Notes: a model not told the origin generated them from the sequence alone. Numbered from the stretch's first letter, positions 1 through 10,600 are shown. The stretch is 64,000 nucleotides of DNA from Trichomonas vaginalis G3 (GCF_026262505.1 NC_067203.1:26765411-26829410), one strand, 5' to 3'. Translations and numbers: made by a program.

Positions 1-2756
1 TTTAATGATGGGAGTTCCTTTCACTTCTGTCATGTGTCTTAAGATGAAGTTTATATCATAACTGAGGTTATGGAAATATATTAAACTAGGGAAAACCGCA
101 ACCACTTTTTTTAATCACGATTTAAATATATAAATCGCGATTTTTTAGAAAAATCGCGACTTTTTTAAAATCGCGTTTTTTAATGAATTGCGATTTTATT
201 GTGGTCGCGATTTTTCTAAAAAATCGCGATTTATATGGAAAATCGCGTTATTGGTTCAATCTAAAGATCATTATTTAAAAAGTGAACTAAAAAATATAAA
301 TATAAGAATAAATAAAAATTGTAATAAGAATGTTATAAAAAGTTTTTTAGATTTGAGTTGCCGATAGGCTTGAGCAAATGTATTTTTATTGCTAAAGGTT
401 TTTTTGTTAGATTTATGTAATATTTTTTTAGTTAAAGGTAAATTATGATTAATTAGTGCAGTAAAGTAAGACTTCAAGAATTTTGACCAGTAAAGTGGAT
501 TGAGGTATTTGTTATCGAGATTGTTTGATTTTAGATCTCTGATTTCGGCAAGTATGCAGAAAAACCATATTGTGAGCAGTCTAAAATGGATAAACAGCCA
601 TTCTAGATTCAAAAAAAATCTTTGTGAATTGCTTTGTTATTGAATTTAATTGCGACCTTTTCGCTTAATGAGGTCCAAAATCATGGTTCCGATTTGTTCT
701 ATGTTCGCGATTGATAAAGAAAATCGCGTTTAATTTTGATCACAATTTTCCATAAAAATCGCGATTTTTTAGAAAAATCGCGACCACAATAAAATCGCAA
801 TTCATTAAAAAACGCGATTTTAAAAAGTCGCGATTTTTCTAAAAAATCGCGATTTATATATTTAAATCGTGATTAAAAAATGTGGTTGCGGTTTTCCCTA
901 CTCTTGTCAGGAAGTCGTTCCAAAAATTCTGTTGCACAGTTCTGACCCCATATGCTTTCACTCACTGAACCATCTTCACTGTCATAACATATGTTAAAAG
1001 CTTTATGAAAGCCATCGGTACTGCACTCAAAGTCAGCAAAGAAAACGTGCTCAGGAATGAACTTGCACTTATTTTTATTTACTTCTTTTGACTCGGCTTT
1101 CTTCTTCAGTTGTACACAATACTTTGGAGCATATGTCAAATCTTTAAATGGTGCAAGGTTCTGTTTATATAAGTCAGTCGTATATGTGAAAAGTTCTCCA
1201 TAAGAAATAGGTTCGAAATATTTGCACTCCCACAATGTTTTCATAACATCCCATAACGGTGTTGTTCTATCATAACGAACTACATATTTGTTCTCTCTCT
1301 TTGTATAAATCTTCATCTGTTTCTCAATGTTCATTCCACCACAAGCTTTGAGAATTTCTATATAGTTGCGAATGAAATATGTTGTCATTGGTAATCTTTC
1401 ATTTAGCATGTAGTGGTCTTCAACAAGAAGTAAGTCAATAGTTCGAACAGTTTCACATTCTTTTGGTATGTATCTCTTTATTTCATTATGTCTTGAGTCA
1501 TTGAAATAACCAATGGTAACATTAAATGCTATACCTGTTGCGTCAGAAATTTCTTGTACTTTACTTTGAGGAAAGTCTCTAACACGAATGACTTCTCTCA
1601 TGTGGTCAATAGTTTCTTCATCTACTCCAGCCTGAATGCAAGCATAAACGAAACAATTGTCTTCTGTCATAAGTGTTGCAGTTCTTTTGTTCAGTTCATT
1701 GAAGATTTGGTAGCGTTCAAGATTTATAGGTAATGTGCAAAGATACTTCCAGAACTGACCGCTTCTCTTCTTATAAAACTTCTTTTCACCATTATCTTTC
1801 CAAAAGCTTTCTATAAGTGCTGGGTTTCCTGTTTGCTTAAGAGCTTCCAAAATGGCTTTCTGGTCATTTGTCAGTGTGCTTTCATCTCTATATGGTCTCT
1901 TTTTTGGTTTGCCTTTCTTTACATCTGACATCGTTAAGCCTTCATATTCTGTTAAATCATACATCTTTATTTCGGTAAGATTCTTTATGTTTGTCAAGAA
2001 GAAGTCATAGTGCATTTCAACAATACCTGCAGCATTTGCTTCTATCTCTGATATAAAGTTCTCCTTCAAGAGCTGATGTAGTAATGTTCCAATATTATTG
2101 AGGTTTAACGTAGAACATTCATACTTTCCACCAAGTTTATAACATACCATCCATCTTTGTTGGGAGTTTATTTTAATCTTCTCTAAGAGTCTCATGAAAA
2201 CCTTACCGAAATGTTTGTGTAAGTAGTCTCTGTTTGGTTCATCTAAAGCTTCGATGTTAAAGTCAATGAGTCTATTGCCTGACTTCACATTTCTCTTCCT
2301 ATTCTCTTCATCTTTCTTTAACCATCTCTCACCTTCTTTTGGTTTGTCGTCAATGGAACGAATGACATCGTTAGCTTTGCGAACTTGTTCTATAGCACTT
2401 TTAAACATCTCTCTTCTCTGTTGTTTCAGTGTGTCGTCTCTTCTTCTTGTTTCACCAACGTTTGCATTTGTTATGTCAAACATTTCTCTTCTTACTTCAT
2501 GAGGTACTGAACGTCTATGATATAAGTCAATAGCAACGTCATTTAAAGGAAATGCTCTTGCATGGACTTCGTCCTCGCCGCGTTGCGGCTTTATGAACTC
2601 ATGAATTCTATCATAACTTATTGCACCATTATAGTCATTGAGGATGTCAGCGAGTGCTTTTTTGTTTGTTGCGTAATGTTTTGCTACTTCTATGTTAGCT
2701 TCTGTAAGAAGTTGTTTTATTTCCGAGTGTTCTAACTTAGACAACTTCCGATACAT
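1..2756 (-). pseudogene. Polinton protein-primed DNA polymerase B, copy 1 (fossil)
   Basis: N-terminal part of a Polinton family B polymerase, which replicates the element by protein priming. The N-terminal region has the OTU-like stretch common in Polinton polymerases (DNCFVYA near residue 360, DHYML near 445). The exonuclease motif FADFECST lies near residue 590. A plain DNA transposon (89-898) is inserted in the exonuclease region. Polymerase-like coding is visible on both sides of it, and the gene then leaves the window at base 1. The start at 2756 follows an AT-rich spacer of 90 bp shared with the divergent gene at 2847. Apart from the insertion the visible part looks whole. Confidence 0.85.
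89..898. mobile_element. 810-bp TA-flanked non-autonomous DNA transposon (MITE-like)
   Basis: Nearly identical terminal inverted repeats of about 155 bp (89-243 and 742-898) begin GGGAAAACCGCAACCAC and are flanked by TA on both sides (87-88 and 899-900). This is the target duplication expected of Tc1/mariner-like or related transposases. The repeats are built from many copies of AAATCGCGATTTTT, which is itself palindromic. The interior (244-741) has no recognisable transposase. The insertion lies inside the Polinton polymerase gene, so it is younger than the Polinton. The near-identity of the two arms suggests recent insertion. Confidence 0.88.
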
Positions 2757-2846
2757 CTTTAGTAGGAAATAAAAAAAATATTTTTGAAAAAATTAGATTA
2801 GATTTTTTAAAGTTATTTTTCAAAATAATTTAATATTTTTATTTTA

Positions 2847-3320
2847 ATGAAACACATGCAAGATTGCAAGTTCTTTTCATACAATGCTCTCGCTACTGCC
2901 ATCAAGAATGAGTTCAATAATGCTTCAAATGTTAATGTTATCTTTAACAAGAAGTTTGTGAAAGAATCTAAGTTTGGTCAGTATGTCAGACCATTAGCTA
3001 TCGTCATTGACCGCAAACGTTATACTTCACAAGAGTTAGCAGTAGTTTTGAAACAAAAGAGTTTCTTCGTGAATGTCAAAGATACTCATTATACTGTTAT
3101 AAAGAACTCTAATATTGACTTCTTCAGTATTGCTTTAAATCTTTCCGAACAGAAAGAATATAAGAAGGGTGAAACAAATGTGAAATATTATCCTTCATCT
3201 CTGAAGACAATAACGAACAAAGATGTTATACAGAAATTCTTACCAAAGGTTGAAGAAGCTTCTATTGACATTGACGAAGGAAGTGAAATGGTTGAAGAAA
3301 TAGACCCTGAAGCTATTTAA
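2847..3320 (+). CDS. Polinton-encoded unknown protein, 157 aa
   Basis: Open frame of 157 residues starting after an AT-rich spacer and diverging from the polymerase gene. The sequence is mixed alpha/beta in appearance, with a Lys-rich first half and an acidic C-terminal tail (about residues 137-157). No signal peptide, membrane span or catalytic motif is visible and I do not recognise a family. Position next to the polymerase suggests a replication or early function, but that is inference only. The frame looks whole. The 3' side carries short tandem repeats and a palindromic repeat, perhaps a transcript end shared with the convergent KilA-N gene. Confidence 0.6.
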   Translation: MKHMQDCKFFSYNALATAIKNEFNNASNVNVIFNKKFVKESKFGQYVRPLAIVIDRKRYTSQELAVVLKQKSFFVNVKDTHYTVIKNSNIDFFSIALNLSEQKEYKKGETNVKYYPSSLKTITNKDVIQKFLPKVEEASIDIDEGSEMVEEIDPEAI

Positions 3321-3350
3321 CCAAAAATATATTTTTGAATAACTGATGGT

Positions 3351-3510
3351 GTCACCACGTCACCACGTCACCATGTCACCAGGTTAATTAACTTCTTTTA
3401 AAAATGATGACAACATGACATTTTGACAACACAGCAGGATTAATGCAAAAATGAATGTTATCGTTAATGTTATCGTTAATGTTATCGTTTATGTTATCGT
3501 TAATGTTATC
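3351..3510. repeat. Two short tandem repeat tracts
   Basis: At 3351-3383 an 8-bp unit GTCACCAC is repeated about four times. At 3454-3510 a 12-bp unit AATGTTATCGTT is repeated almost five times. Both lie in the spacer between the 3' ends of two convergent genes. No coding role is seen. Confidence 0.85.
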
Positions 3511-3584
3511 AGTGTCGAACATAATTGACGTAGGATTCATGACTTCTTCGTAAATGAGTGTAAATATAGCACAAAAATATATTT

Positions 3585-3636
3585 TAGGTGAAGAGGTGAG
3601 ATCTCACCCGTTTTTTCACCTCTTTTTTCACCTCAT
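3585..3636. repeat. Palindromic intergenic repeat, copy 1
   Basis: Core GAGGTGAGATCTCACC is a palindrome centred on AGATCT, followed by two TTTTTTCACCTC-like units. Eight copies occur in the Polinton region: 3585, 5324, 6424, 15339, 25154, 25329, 26408 and 26820. This copy lies between two convergent 3' ends, so a transcript-end role is possible. Others lie at 5' ends, so they are more likely cassette borders. Confidence 0.85.
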
Positions 3637-3686
3637 TCTCTTTTCGTTAATGTTGTCGTGACTTCTTCGTTAATGTTGCCGTGACT

Positions 3687-4514
3687 TCATTCTTCCTCTT
3701 TGAAGTTATCGAAATATTCTGTTATTTTTTCCTTCAGTAATGTTAAGTCTTCTTTGAATGTAAGTATTGTGCAACCTTTGATGTCATAGTGTGTTTGAGG
3801 AAGAGTATTTTTGACAATTTCCTTTATTTGCTCATTCGGTGTCATTGAAATCGGTAAGTTTTCACGATAGAACCAGTTTCTGTCAGATTTATATATTTTA
3901 GCTAAGTCATAAAAGCTCTTGTTGTTTCTTCTGACTAAATGCAACATAACCATATCTTTATCTTCTTCTTTCTCCAATTCTTCAGTATATATCATATACC
4001 TATAACTCTTTTCCTTTCCTTTTGGTACTGAACGCGGTATTCTTTTCTGTATGCTTTTGTCTTTGGATTCAATGACTTCATCTTTTGCTTGAAGTTTCTT
4101 TTCCATCTCTCCGCGTTCTGCTTTATATAGTTCATCTAACATCATGAAAATATAACAAGCATAACGAGGTGAAGCCCACATTGCTACAGCGTTTACTAAA
4201 AGTCTATGAACATAATAACCTTTCAAACCAGGAGCCAAATTCTTGCGATTTTCGTACGGAATCTCTTCTCTCGGTTTTCCGAGGGAAGCAATCATATGAG
4301 AAAATTCTTCTAAAAGTTCTTTTGTCTGTTGGTTTTCAAACCAATGATATGCTTGCTTTGTAGAACGAAGAGCATTCATTATACTTTGCATTTGGTACAT
4401 GTCATCTTTGACTGAACGAATGAGTCTCAATTGTTTGTTATACTGTATGTATTCGTATTCTTCATTTATGGCTTCATGAACGATAGCAGTTGTTGTGTTC
4501 TCTGATGTTGACAT
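3687..4514 (-). CDS. KilA-N domain protein, copy 1
   Basis: DNA-binding regulator of the type common in large DNA viruses and Polintons. Residues ~15-130 form the KilA-N domain, with the signature GYYVHRLLVNAVAMWASPRY near residue 100. A short coiled segment follows (about 130-160). A C-terminal domain of ~110 residues resembles the winged/DUF3627-type tails linked to KilA-N. I chose the ATG at 4514 because the upstream ATG (4532) lies inside a leader that is conserved before five element genes. A paralogue lies at 21926-22765. The frame looks whole. A role in regulation of element genes is inferred from family. Confidence 0.8.
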   Translation of the reverse strand: MSTSENTTTAIVHEAINEEYEYIQYNKQLRLIRSVKDDMYQMQSIMNALRSTKQAYHWFENQQTKELLEEFSHMIASLGKPREEIPYENRKNLAPGLKGYYVHRLLVNAVAMWASPRYACYIFMMLDELYKAERGEMEKKLQAKDEVIESKDKSIQKRIPRSVPKGKEKSYRYMIYTEELEKEEDKDMVMLHLVRRNNKSFYDLAKIYKSDRNWFYRENLPISMTPNEQIKEIVKNTLPQTHYDIKGCTILTFKEDLTLLKEKITEYFDNFKEEE

Positions 4515-4515
4515 T

Positions 4516-4569
4516 ACTGTCTTTACATACAAGATAAAAAAATAAATAAAAATAAAACTAACTTTATTT
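4516..4569 (-). promoter_or_regulatory. Conserved early-type leader, copy 1
   Basis: AT-rich segment reading on the minus strand AAAGTTAGTTTTATTTTTAT, then TTATTTTTTTATCTTGTATG and TAAAGACAG, immediately before the KilA-N start. Nearly identical copies precede the genes starting at 5214, 6341, 22765 and 26324, which marks a shared promoter/5' leader. It includes an upstream ATG (GTATGTAAAG). Confidence 0.75.
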
Positions 4570-4602
4570 TCTGACTTTCACAAAAGACCAAAAATAAACG
4601 CT

Positions 4603-5214
4603 TTACATGTATTTTTCAGCAACTTCGTCAAATAATTTTATAGCTTTATCTATCTCATCTACTTCAAACGTTTCTTTACCTTTCGTGGGAGCACCATACA
4701 TTTTCTCAAAAACTTCAAGCAGTTCTGTTTCAGCAGCTCTCATATCATTAACGAACACAACCTTGACTCTATTGACTGTACTGTCATATCTTTGAGTTAT
4801 ATTATATGTCCTTCCTATCTTATATCTTTTTGTGTTGAAGTCCTTCGGTTTCTGAACGATGTAAAGTAAGCCTTCACTGCAACGTTCCGTATCGAATGAA
4901 CCATATGTTATGAAGTTATATCCAACAACTGGGTCTAACCATAACAAAACTATTGGTATAAGACTTTTGTCTATAAGATATGCTCTTGTTCCATGAAATG
5001 CTACTGATATCATGAGCTCAGGATTTCTTGTCAAAATTTTCTGAGTAGAAGCAATTCTAACCCAGTCCTTTGTTTTCTTTCCAGAAGGTGTTATAATGTC
5101 TGACAAAGAATATTTGTTGTATTTCTTTGAGTATCTTACGTTTAAATCACCTATTCTAACCACTTTGGTGTCATTGTCAATCTTTCTAACTGTTTCAAAC
5201 TCAATGTTTGTCAT
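4603..5214 (-). CDS. KilA-N-like N-terminus fused to GIY-YIG/T5orf172-type domain
   Basis: About 203 residues. The first ~105 resemble the KilA-N fold family (VRIASTQKIL, then LDPVVGYNFITYG). Residues ~115-200 match the GIY-YIG-like T5orf172/MUG113 group: LLYIVQ is followed by YKIGRT, an R-rich helix, a conserved Glu in AAETELLEVF and KGKETFEV near the end. Such pairings are known in large DNA viruses and phages. The nuclease activity is inferred from family. The start at 5214 is the ATG after the conserved leader. The gene sits tandem with KilA-N copy 1, only 88 bp upstream of it. It looks whole. Confidence 0.72.
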   Translation of the reverse strand: MTNIEFETVRKIDNDTKVVRIGDLNVRYSKKYNKYSLSDIITPSGKKTKDWVRIASTQKILTRNPELMISVAFHGTRAYLIDKSLIPIVLLWLDPVVGYNFITYGSFDTERCSEGLLYIVQKPKDFNTKRYKIGRTYNITQRYDSTVNRVKVVFVNDMRAAETELLEVFEKMYGAPTKGKETFEVDEIDKAIKLFDEVAEKYM

Positions 5215-5218
5215 TACT

Positions 5219-5270
5219 GTCTTTACATACAAGATAAAAAAATAAATAAAAATAAAACTAACTTTATTTT
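5219..5270 (-). promoter_or_regulatory. Conserved early-type leader, copy 2
   Basis: Same leader as at 4516-4569, almost base for base, directly before the ATG at 5214. Its identity across unrelated genes indicates a control region rather than coding descent. Confidence 0.75.
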
Positions 5271-5323
5271 TATCTTTTATGAAAATTCATGAAATTTGGT
5301 CATTTTTCAGCAAAAATAATGTT

Positions 5324-5382
5324 TAGGTGAAGAGGTGAGATCTCACCCGTTTTCTCACCTGTTTTCTCACCTGTTTTTTCAC
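5324..5382. repeat. Palindromic intergenic repeat, copy 2
   Basis: Copy of the GAGGTGAGATCTCACC repeat with three trailing TTTTCTCACCTG-like units, reaching the 3' end of the unknown gene at 5379. Together with the inverted copy at 6424 it brackets that gene. Confidence 0.8.
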
Positions 5383-6341
5383 AAGCGTTTCACATGAATT
5401 GTACGATGTATATTTGAAATCCTAAACAGTTTCGTAGCTTCTATTTCTTCTTTTAGTACATCGAATGTTTTAACGATACCGAAAGTTTCTTTATACTTCT
5501 TCTTGACGTCAGACAGAAGGAAATCTTCTGCTGTTGAATAGTTTTTATTAAGAAATGTCAACATATCCATTTTATCTTCTGCTGGCTTTTCTGCTTCTTT
5601 CTTTAAGTCTGCATAGTCGTTTCGCATTCTTTCTATCTCTTTGACTGAGTAGTTATATTTTCTTATTGCTGCTTTACATTTTGAACATTGCGGCATCGTT
5701 TTTGCGTTATACATTGAAATAAAACCAGCTAGAACAACTAAGGCGTCAATGGTTTTCTTTAACTCAAAAGCTGCTGGTTTTATCTGTTCATTCCATACTT
5801 TACCTCTTCTATCTTTATCTCTTATCTGCCATACACATTCTGCAATTAATGAAACAAAGTTGTCGTATGTCTTAAATTCTTCGGATTTGTAAAGGTCAGA
5901 AATATTTTTATAAACCATGTCGCAATCTTTGTCCATAACTTTATGGTTGCAATGATATCCTAGAAACTCATAGTTTACCTTTCGTATGAACTTCTTTATT
6001 TCTACTGAGTCAGTTGCTTTGACTTCAATTTCGTCAAATTCGGGAATGGTTAGTTTTTGTTGCTGAATTTCAGGTAGTTTAGGTAAATGGTCGATGAGGT
6101 CCTGCATGTCATAAAGATATTCTTCATTTTCTTCATCCTGTGCGGTACAGTCTAAATTACTTGTTAACAGTTCTTGCTTTATCTTCTGGATTTTTGTTTC
6201 GAAAGTATATGAAGAAGGAATGAAGTTTTTCATTTCTACTAACATTGACGTAGGATTCATAACTAACGAGTTTGGTGCTGTTGCGGACAGAGTCCTGCCG
6301 TTCGCGGCTTGAATTGCTGTTGTGCCGATTGTTGAAATCAT
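5379..6341 (-). CDS. Polinton-encoded unknown protein, 320 aa, copy 1
   Basis: The frame is whole and has a close paralogue (312 aa) at 25386-26324. Visible features are a Cys pair (CSKCKAA, residues ~220) with nearby CNHK and a conserved CDMVY, suggesting a metal site or disulfides, and a helical, charged C-terminal half. No family is recognised. It is preceded by the conserved leader and bracketed by inverted copies of the palindromic repeat. The eight-residue difference from its paralogue is exactly a 24-nt double-hairpin insert at 6285-6308 near the N-terminus. Confidence 0.75.
   Translation of the reverse strand: MISTIGTTAIQAANGRTLSATAPNSLVMNPTSMLVEMKNFIPSSYTFETKIQKIKQELLTSNLDCTAQDEENEEYLYDMQDLIDHLPKLPEIQQQKLTIPEFDEIEVKATDSVEIKKFIRKVNYEFLGYHCNHKVMDKDCDMVYKNISDLYKSEEFKTYDNFVSLIAECVWQIRDKDRRGKVWNEQIKPAAFELKKTIDALVVLAGFISMYNAKTMPQCSKCKAAIRKYNYSVKEIERMRNDYADLKKEAEKPAEDKMDMLTFLNKNYSTAEDFLLSDVKKKYKETFGIVKTFDVLKEEIEATKLFRISNIHRTIHVKRL
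6285..6308. repeat. 24-nt in-frame double-hairpin insert
   Basis: GGACAGAGTCC (stem GGAC/GTCC) is followed by GCCGTTCGCGGC (stem GCCG/CGGC). The paralogous gene at 25386-26324 lacks exactly these 24 bases at the matching place while flanking bases agree. It adds eight codons without shifting the frame. Similar double hairpins lie at 2564-2589, 11720-11752 and 14686-14711. Confidence 0.75.
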
Positions 6342-6342
6342 A

Positions 6343-6394
6343 TCTTTACATACAAAATAAAAAAATAAATAAAAATAAAACTAACTTTATTTTT
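6343..6394 (-). promoter_or_regulatory. Conserved early-type leader, copy 3
   Basis: Same leader as at 4516. Here the leader ATG is followed at once by TAA, which supports the view that it is not the start codon and that translation begins at 6341. The segment ends in CTATCTTAAGG on the plus strand, the site that carries a transposon in the paralogous leader at 22770. Confidence 0.75.
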
Positions 6395-6423
6395 CTATCT
6401 TAAGGAAATTCATGAAAATTCAT

Positions 6424-6476
6424 GAGGGTGAAAAAAGAGGTGAAAAAACGGGTGAGATCTCACCTCTTCACCTCAA
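6424..6476. repeat. Palindromic intergenic repeat, copy 3 (inverted)
   Basis: Inverted relative to the copy at 5324. The two copies bracket the 320-aa gene and its leader. Confidence 0.8.
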
Positions 6477-6630
6477 CATTATTTTTGGTGTAAATTTATG
6501 ACAAAAATAAATGGTACCATTAATGATATCATGACTGTTCTCATTCATGTCTGATTTACATCTAATGAAAAAGTTTAGAAGAATTTTCTTATTCTTTCTG
6601 GCTTATTTTTGTCTTTCCAGTACTCCCGCT

Positions 6631-7658
6631 CTAATGGTCCCAGATGTGTTGCTTTGACTCTCTCAAGTTCTTAGATGGTATAACATCTTCAACGCCTCCT
6701 TCATATCTTACTTTATAAGTGTCATCGTTTATGTTGTAGCCAAGTATTTCAATAACCACTCCTCGCTTTGCTTCGTCAATGGTTTCAGCAAGTTTGCCAT
6801 TACTACTTTCGACTAATTTATGTCGAGGGTAAAACGCAATAGAGTCGTCAGCAGCTTTTATAAGATATCCATTACCTTGCGTAGAGTCTACGATATAATA
6901 GTTTCTACTTAACCTTAAACGTTTCTTTGTCAACGGTTTGTCGTCAAGAACTACACGAACTTTTGTACCAGGAATGAGGGTAAATTGTGTTGAATTTCTG
7001 ATATTTTGTGTTTGGCTTCGTTTCTTTTGTATATACTTTTCTTCTTGTTGTTGTGTCATTGAATTTGGTGTATGTCCTGTTGTAGAATGTGTTGAGGAAT
7101 TATATACTTCGAGAAAATGTTTCATTGTTTCTTCGGTAAAGTCTCGCTCTTGTTTAAATCTCTGAGCGTTCTTATGAAGCGGTTTATGATGCCGAGTATG
7201 TTATGGTTATGGTCTTCAGTAGTGTAGTGAGTTATGTTATGCTTAATGAGAAATTCTGTGATTTCATTGCTGAGGTATGCACTGTCTTGGTCTGATGTTA
7301 AAGTACTTGGGTTATGTTCTGCTACAAACTTTTGTAAAACTCTTAACACTTCACGAGTTCCTTTATTTTTCATTGGATATGCATATGCTTTACGAGTGTT
7401 AACATTAATGAAGATGAGGAATGGTTTATGTCCTCCTTTTCTGCTTTGAATGAGAGTGTCAAATTGGTATGCGTCAGGAGTGTTGGAGTAAATTGGTAAA
7501 AAGTAGTCGTAAGGGTTTATTTTTGTTTGATGTACAACATTTTTGTCAAAGAACCTTTTCACTTCAGCTCTGTTAGTAAATCCCCAACTCTTTGCAGCTT
7601 CATTGAACTTCTTAAATGACCTCCATGGATGTTGTTCGAATACTTCTTTCAAGCTCAT
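6631..7658 (-). pseudogene. Polinton integrase, copy 1 (fossil)
   Basis: Retroviral-type (rve, DDE) integrase that inserts Polinton DNA. Catalytic-core features such as YQFDTLIQS and LTSDQDSAYL are visible. They are followed by the RTLRDLNK helix typical of Polinton integrases and a C-terminal region with a chromo/SH3-like KVRYEGGVEDVIPSKNL. It looks broken, with about one break. It lies between the accessory genes and the fiber gene, which it parallels in orientation. A second integrase lies at 32332-33123. Confidence 0.85.
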
Positions 7659-7698
7659 TTATGTAAAGTTAAAGATTTTATTCTAGGCTCAAGCGCGT

Positions 7699-10600
7699 TC
7701 ATTGAACGCGGTACCACGCTAATACAGTCACAAATGGTGGCATATAATCTTCACCCGAGCCTGTTGGATTTGTTGTGAAAGTGTGTGAATGATTTCCTGT
7801 GGTTCCACAGAAAATACCTGCGCTTGAATCTACTGGGTCGCTTGAAATATCATATCTATGCATTCCCTGTCTATCCGAACCTGCTGCAAGATTTGTATAA
7901 CCTCTTTTTGTTATTGAATGTGAATGATTACCTGTTGTGTTTGTAGTTCCTGTATGAGTGTGCGCAGGTAAGTTTGCTTCTTTAATTTTCTTTGAGCCTC
8001 CTGTTTGCTTTGAAGAGTTAGCACAGTATAAGAATTTGTCTACAATCTGCTCCACGTACCAAAACCCAGAACTGTTGCTGGATTTGTTGAGTTCATTGAC
8101 GTATAAATAGAACCAACAGGATATAATGTTTGAAGAATCTGAGCCTTCATTGTTTGAAGTTCATGTTTAACGTTTATAACTTTATTGCCATCTTCAATAT
8201 TTATATTGTTTGTTATTAAACCATTAGGAAAAGTAGGAGGATAAATTCTTTGTTCTTGTACAGTTGCACCGTTTCTTCCTGTTTTTGTTACTATTTCGAT
8301 GCATGCTTTAATTTCTTTAATCTTGATTGTTTGAAATTCTTCATGTGTATGGTTCTTGTCGGCTTTTCCATTAAGCGCAGCATTTACTTCCGACTTCTTT
8401 GCATAATTTTCATCTACATAAGTTTTGTCGGCTTTCTTATCTAACATTGCTGGTAGTTCATATGCTTCAAAGTTTCTGGCATGATCTTCGATATTCCTGC
8501 AACTGTTATCTAAATTGTTTAGTGTATCTTTTACGCTTGTACTTGGATTCTCTAAAGGTGCACTTGAACCAAGGGTATAGTTCAATATTATGTCGTCTGC
8601 TCTAACAGTAGTGAAGGATTCGTTTGTATGGTTCTTGTCAGCTTTACTGTCTAATGTAGCTTGAAGTTCATTTATATCGGAGATGTTGTGTTTATGAGAT
8701 TTCAAAACTTTGTTCATTGCTTCGAGTTCAACTTTGTCAGCTTTACTTTTAATAGCATCTTCAAACGTTATTTTTGACTTAACTCTCAAAGTAAATCTTG
8801 GTTCAACTAATACACCGTTAACATTGAAAGTAGAGGCATAAATTTCACCGGTATAACCAAATGCTTCTGGTGCTTTAGCTACATCATACTGTACAGTACA
8901 GCTTATGTCATAACCTTTAGCACGAATGTATTTATATCTTCTTTCATTAACATTTTTTGTCTTCGCTTCATCACTTCGTGTTAAATATCCATGGTAGTCC
9001 GTTATAATCTGTTCGTCTGAAGTTATATAATGAACGTGGTTCTTGACTTTATCACTCAGAGCTAAAAGCTCATTTTTGTCTGCTTTTTCGGCTAATTTCT
9101 CATTAACATCATTCACTTCTAATTCAACTCTTCCGCCAGAACTCTTATTATCATTAATCTTTTTCATTAATTCGGTAATTACGTCATAAAGACTATATTC
9201 TGTTTTCGGTTTTGTAAATAATGAGTCAAAATTTCTTTTCATCATTACATCGCTGACATTAATGATATCACCAATTCCTTTTTCATTTATTCTCTTCATT
9301 AATTCTGCAATAATGACGAATATATAATCTGTTAATTTATTCTCTTCATCGAGGGTTATAGAATGTTTTGAAATTGAATCATTAACTCCTCTAAATAAAT
9401 CAATAACTTCAGGATACACGTTTTTAATGTCTCGAATAACCCGACCAGTATCCTGTTGTTCATGTTCTTCGTTCCCGTCGTTACGTGGTTTTATATCTCT
9501 AACCATCATCAACGCAGCCATAACCGGAGGGTTTGTTGCTATCTGTTCGAAAATCCGTCCGTTATGTACGGTATATCTAAATAATTTCTTTGTGTTTGTT
9601 AAAACATTTGAAACAAGTCTTTTAAAACCATCTACAAAATTTCCTGTTTCACCTAATGTTCTTGCAGCATTTACAAGCTCACCCATTCCCGCTTTTGACC
9701 CCAAAAACGTCCATATTGCATTTATTTCACTCTGTATAGTTGTCCATTCAGCGAAACTAACACCCGCATTCGCTAAGCTGAAAATGAAATTCAGTGGATC
9801 GAACTTAATTCCACCTTCTTTTTCAATTTCAACGAACTCACTAACATGAGATTTTAAGTATTCTTTCGTTAAAATTGTTTTCCCCGATGTTATGTCATTA
9901 ACGAAACTATCACCGTCAAAAGTTAACGAATTCAATTTCGTCGTTGATGCTTTTATTTCATACACCGCTTTATCGATAGTTTTTGGCTCACCTTCTTTAG
10001 AAGCATATGAAACATTAATGAATGAATTATATGTATTCGTGAATGAGTTAAAATCAATGATTTTCATTAATGACGCCTTTAATGATTCATTTACTGTCGA
10101 ATCCCTTAAAGTAATTAATGAACTGTCATTTATGAAAGGTACACTGCAAACCGTCGAGTTTGGATCAAATGCTGTAGTTGGTGCAGGAATATTAATGATA
10201 TAAGTCATTAAATCATTAAGTGACGTAAATAATGTTGTCGTTTTTGATTTAATTTCTTTAGCATCTGTTATATACGGTAATTTTATTTCTGTAGTTTCTG
10301 AATTAAAGATATTCGCTAAAATGTTTTGTAAACTGTTTTGAACAGCTGTGTAAACCGTTGAATCCGGAACTCTTACGATTTCACCGTCCTTAATAAAAGG
10401 CATTGCACATGGTGTAGTGCTTGGGTCAAATCTTTTTGGGTTATGATTCAACATATATTCTAATGCTTCATAAACAGACCTATATACGGTTGTATTATCT
10501 TTTTCAATAATTTCACCGTCCTTTATAAACGGCATAGTACATGGAGTTAAAATAGGGTCAAACTTTTCATAGTCCTTCCATGTTATGTATTTCTCAGTAT

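Noticed and set aside
271-612. 113-codon frame inside the TA-flanked transposon
   Set aside because: Low-complexity Phe/Leu/Lys sequence in AT-rich DNA with no transposase motif; likely chance.
9427-9849. 140-codon plus-strand frame inside the fiber gene
   Set aside because: Antisense shadow of the fiber coding sequence.
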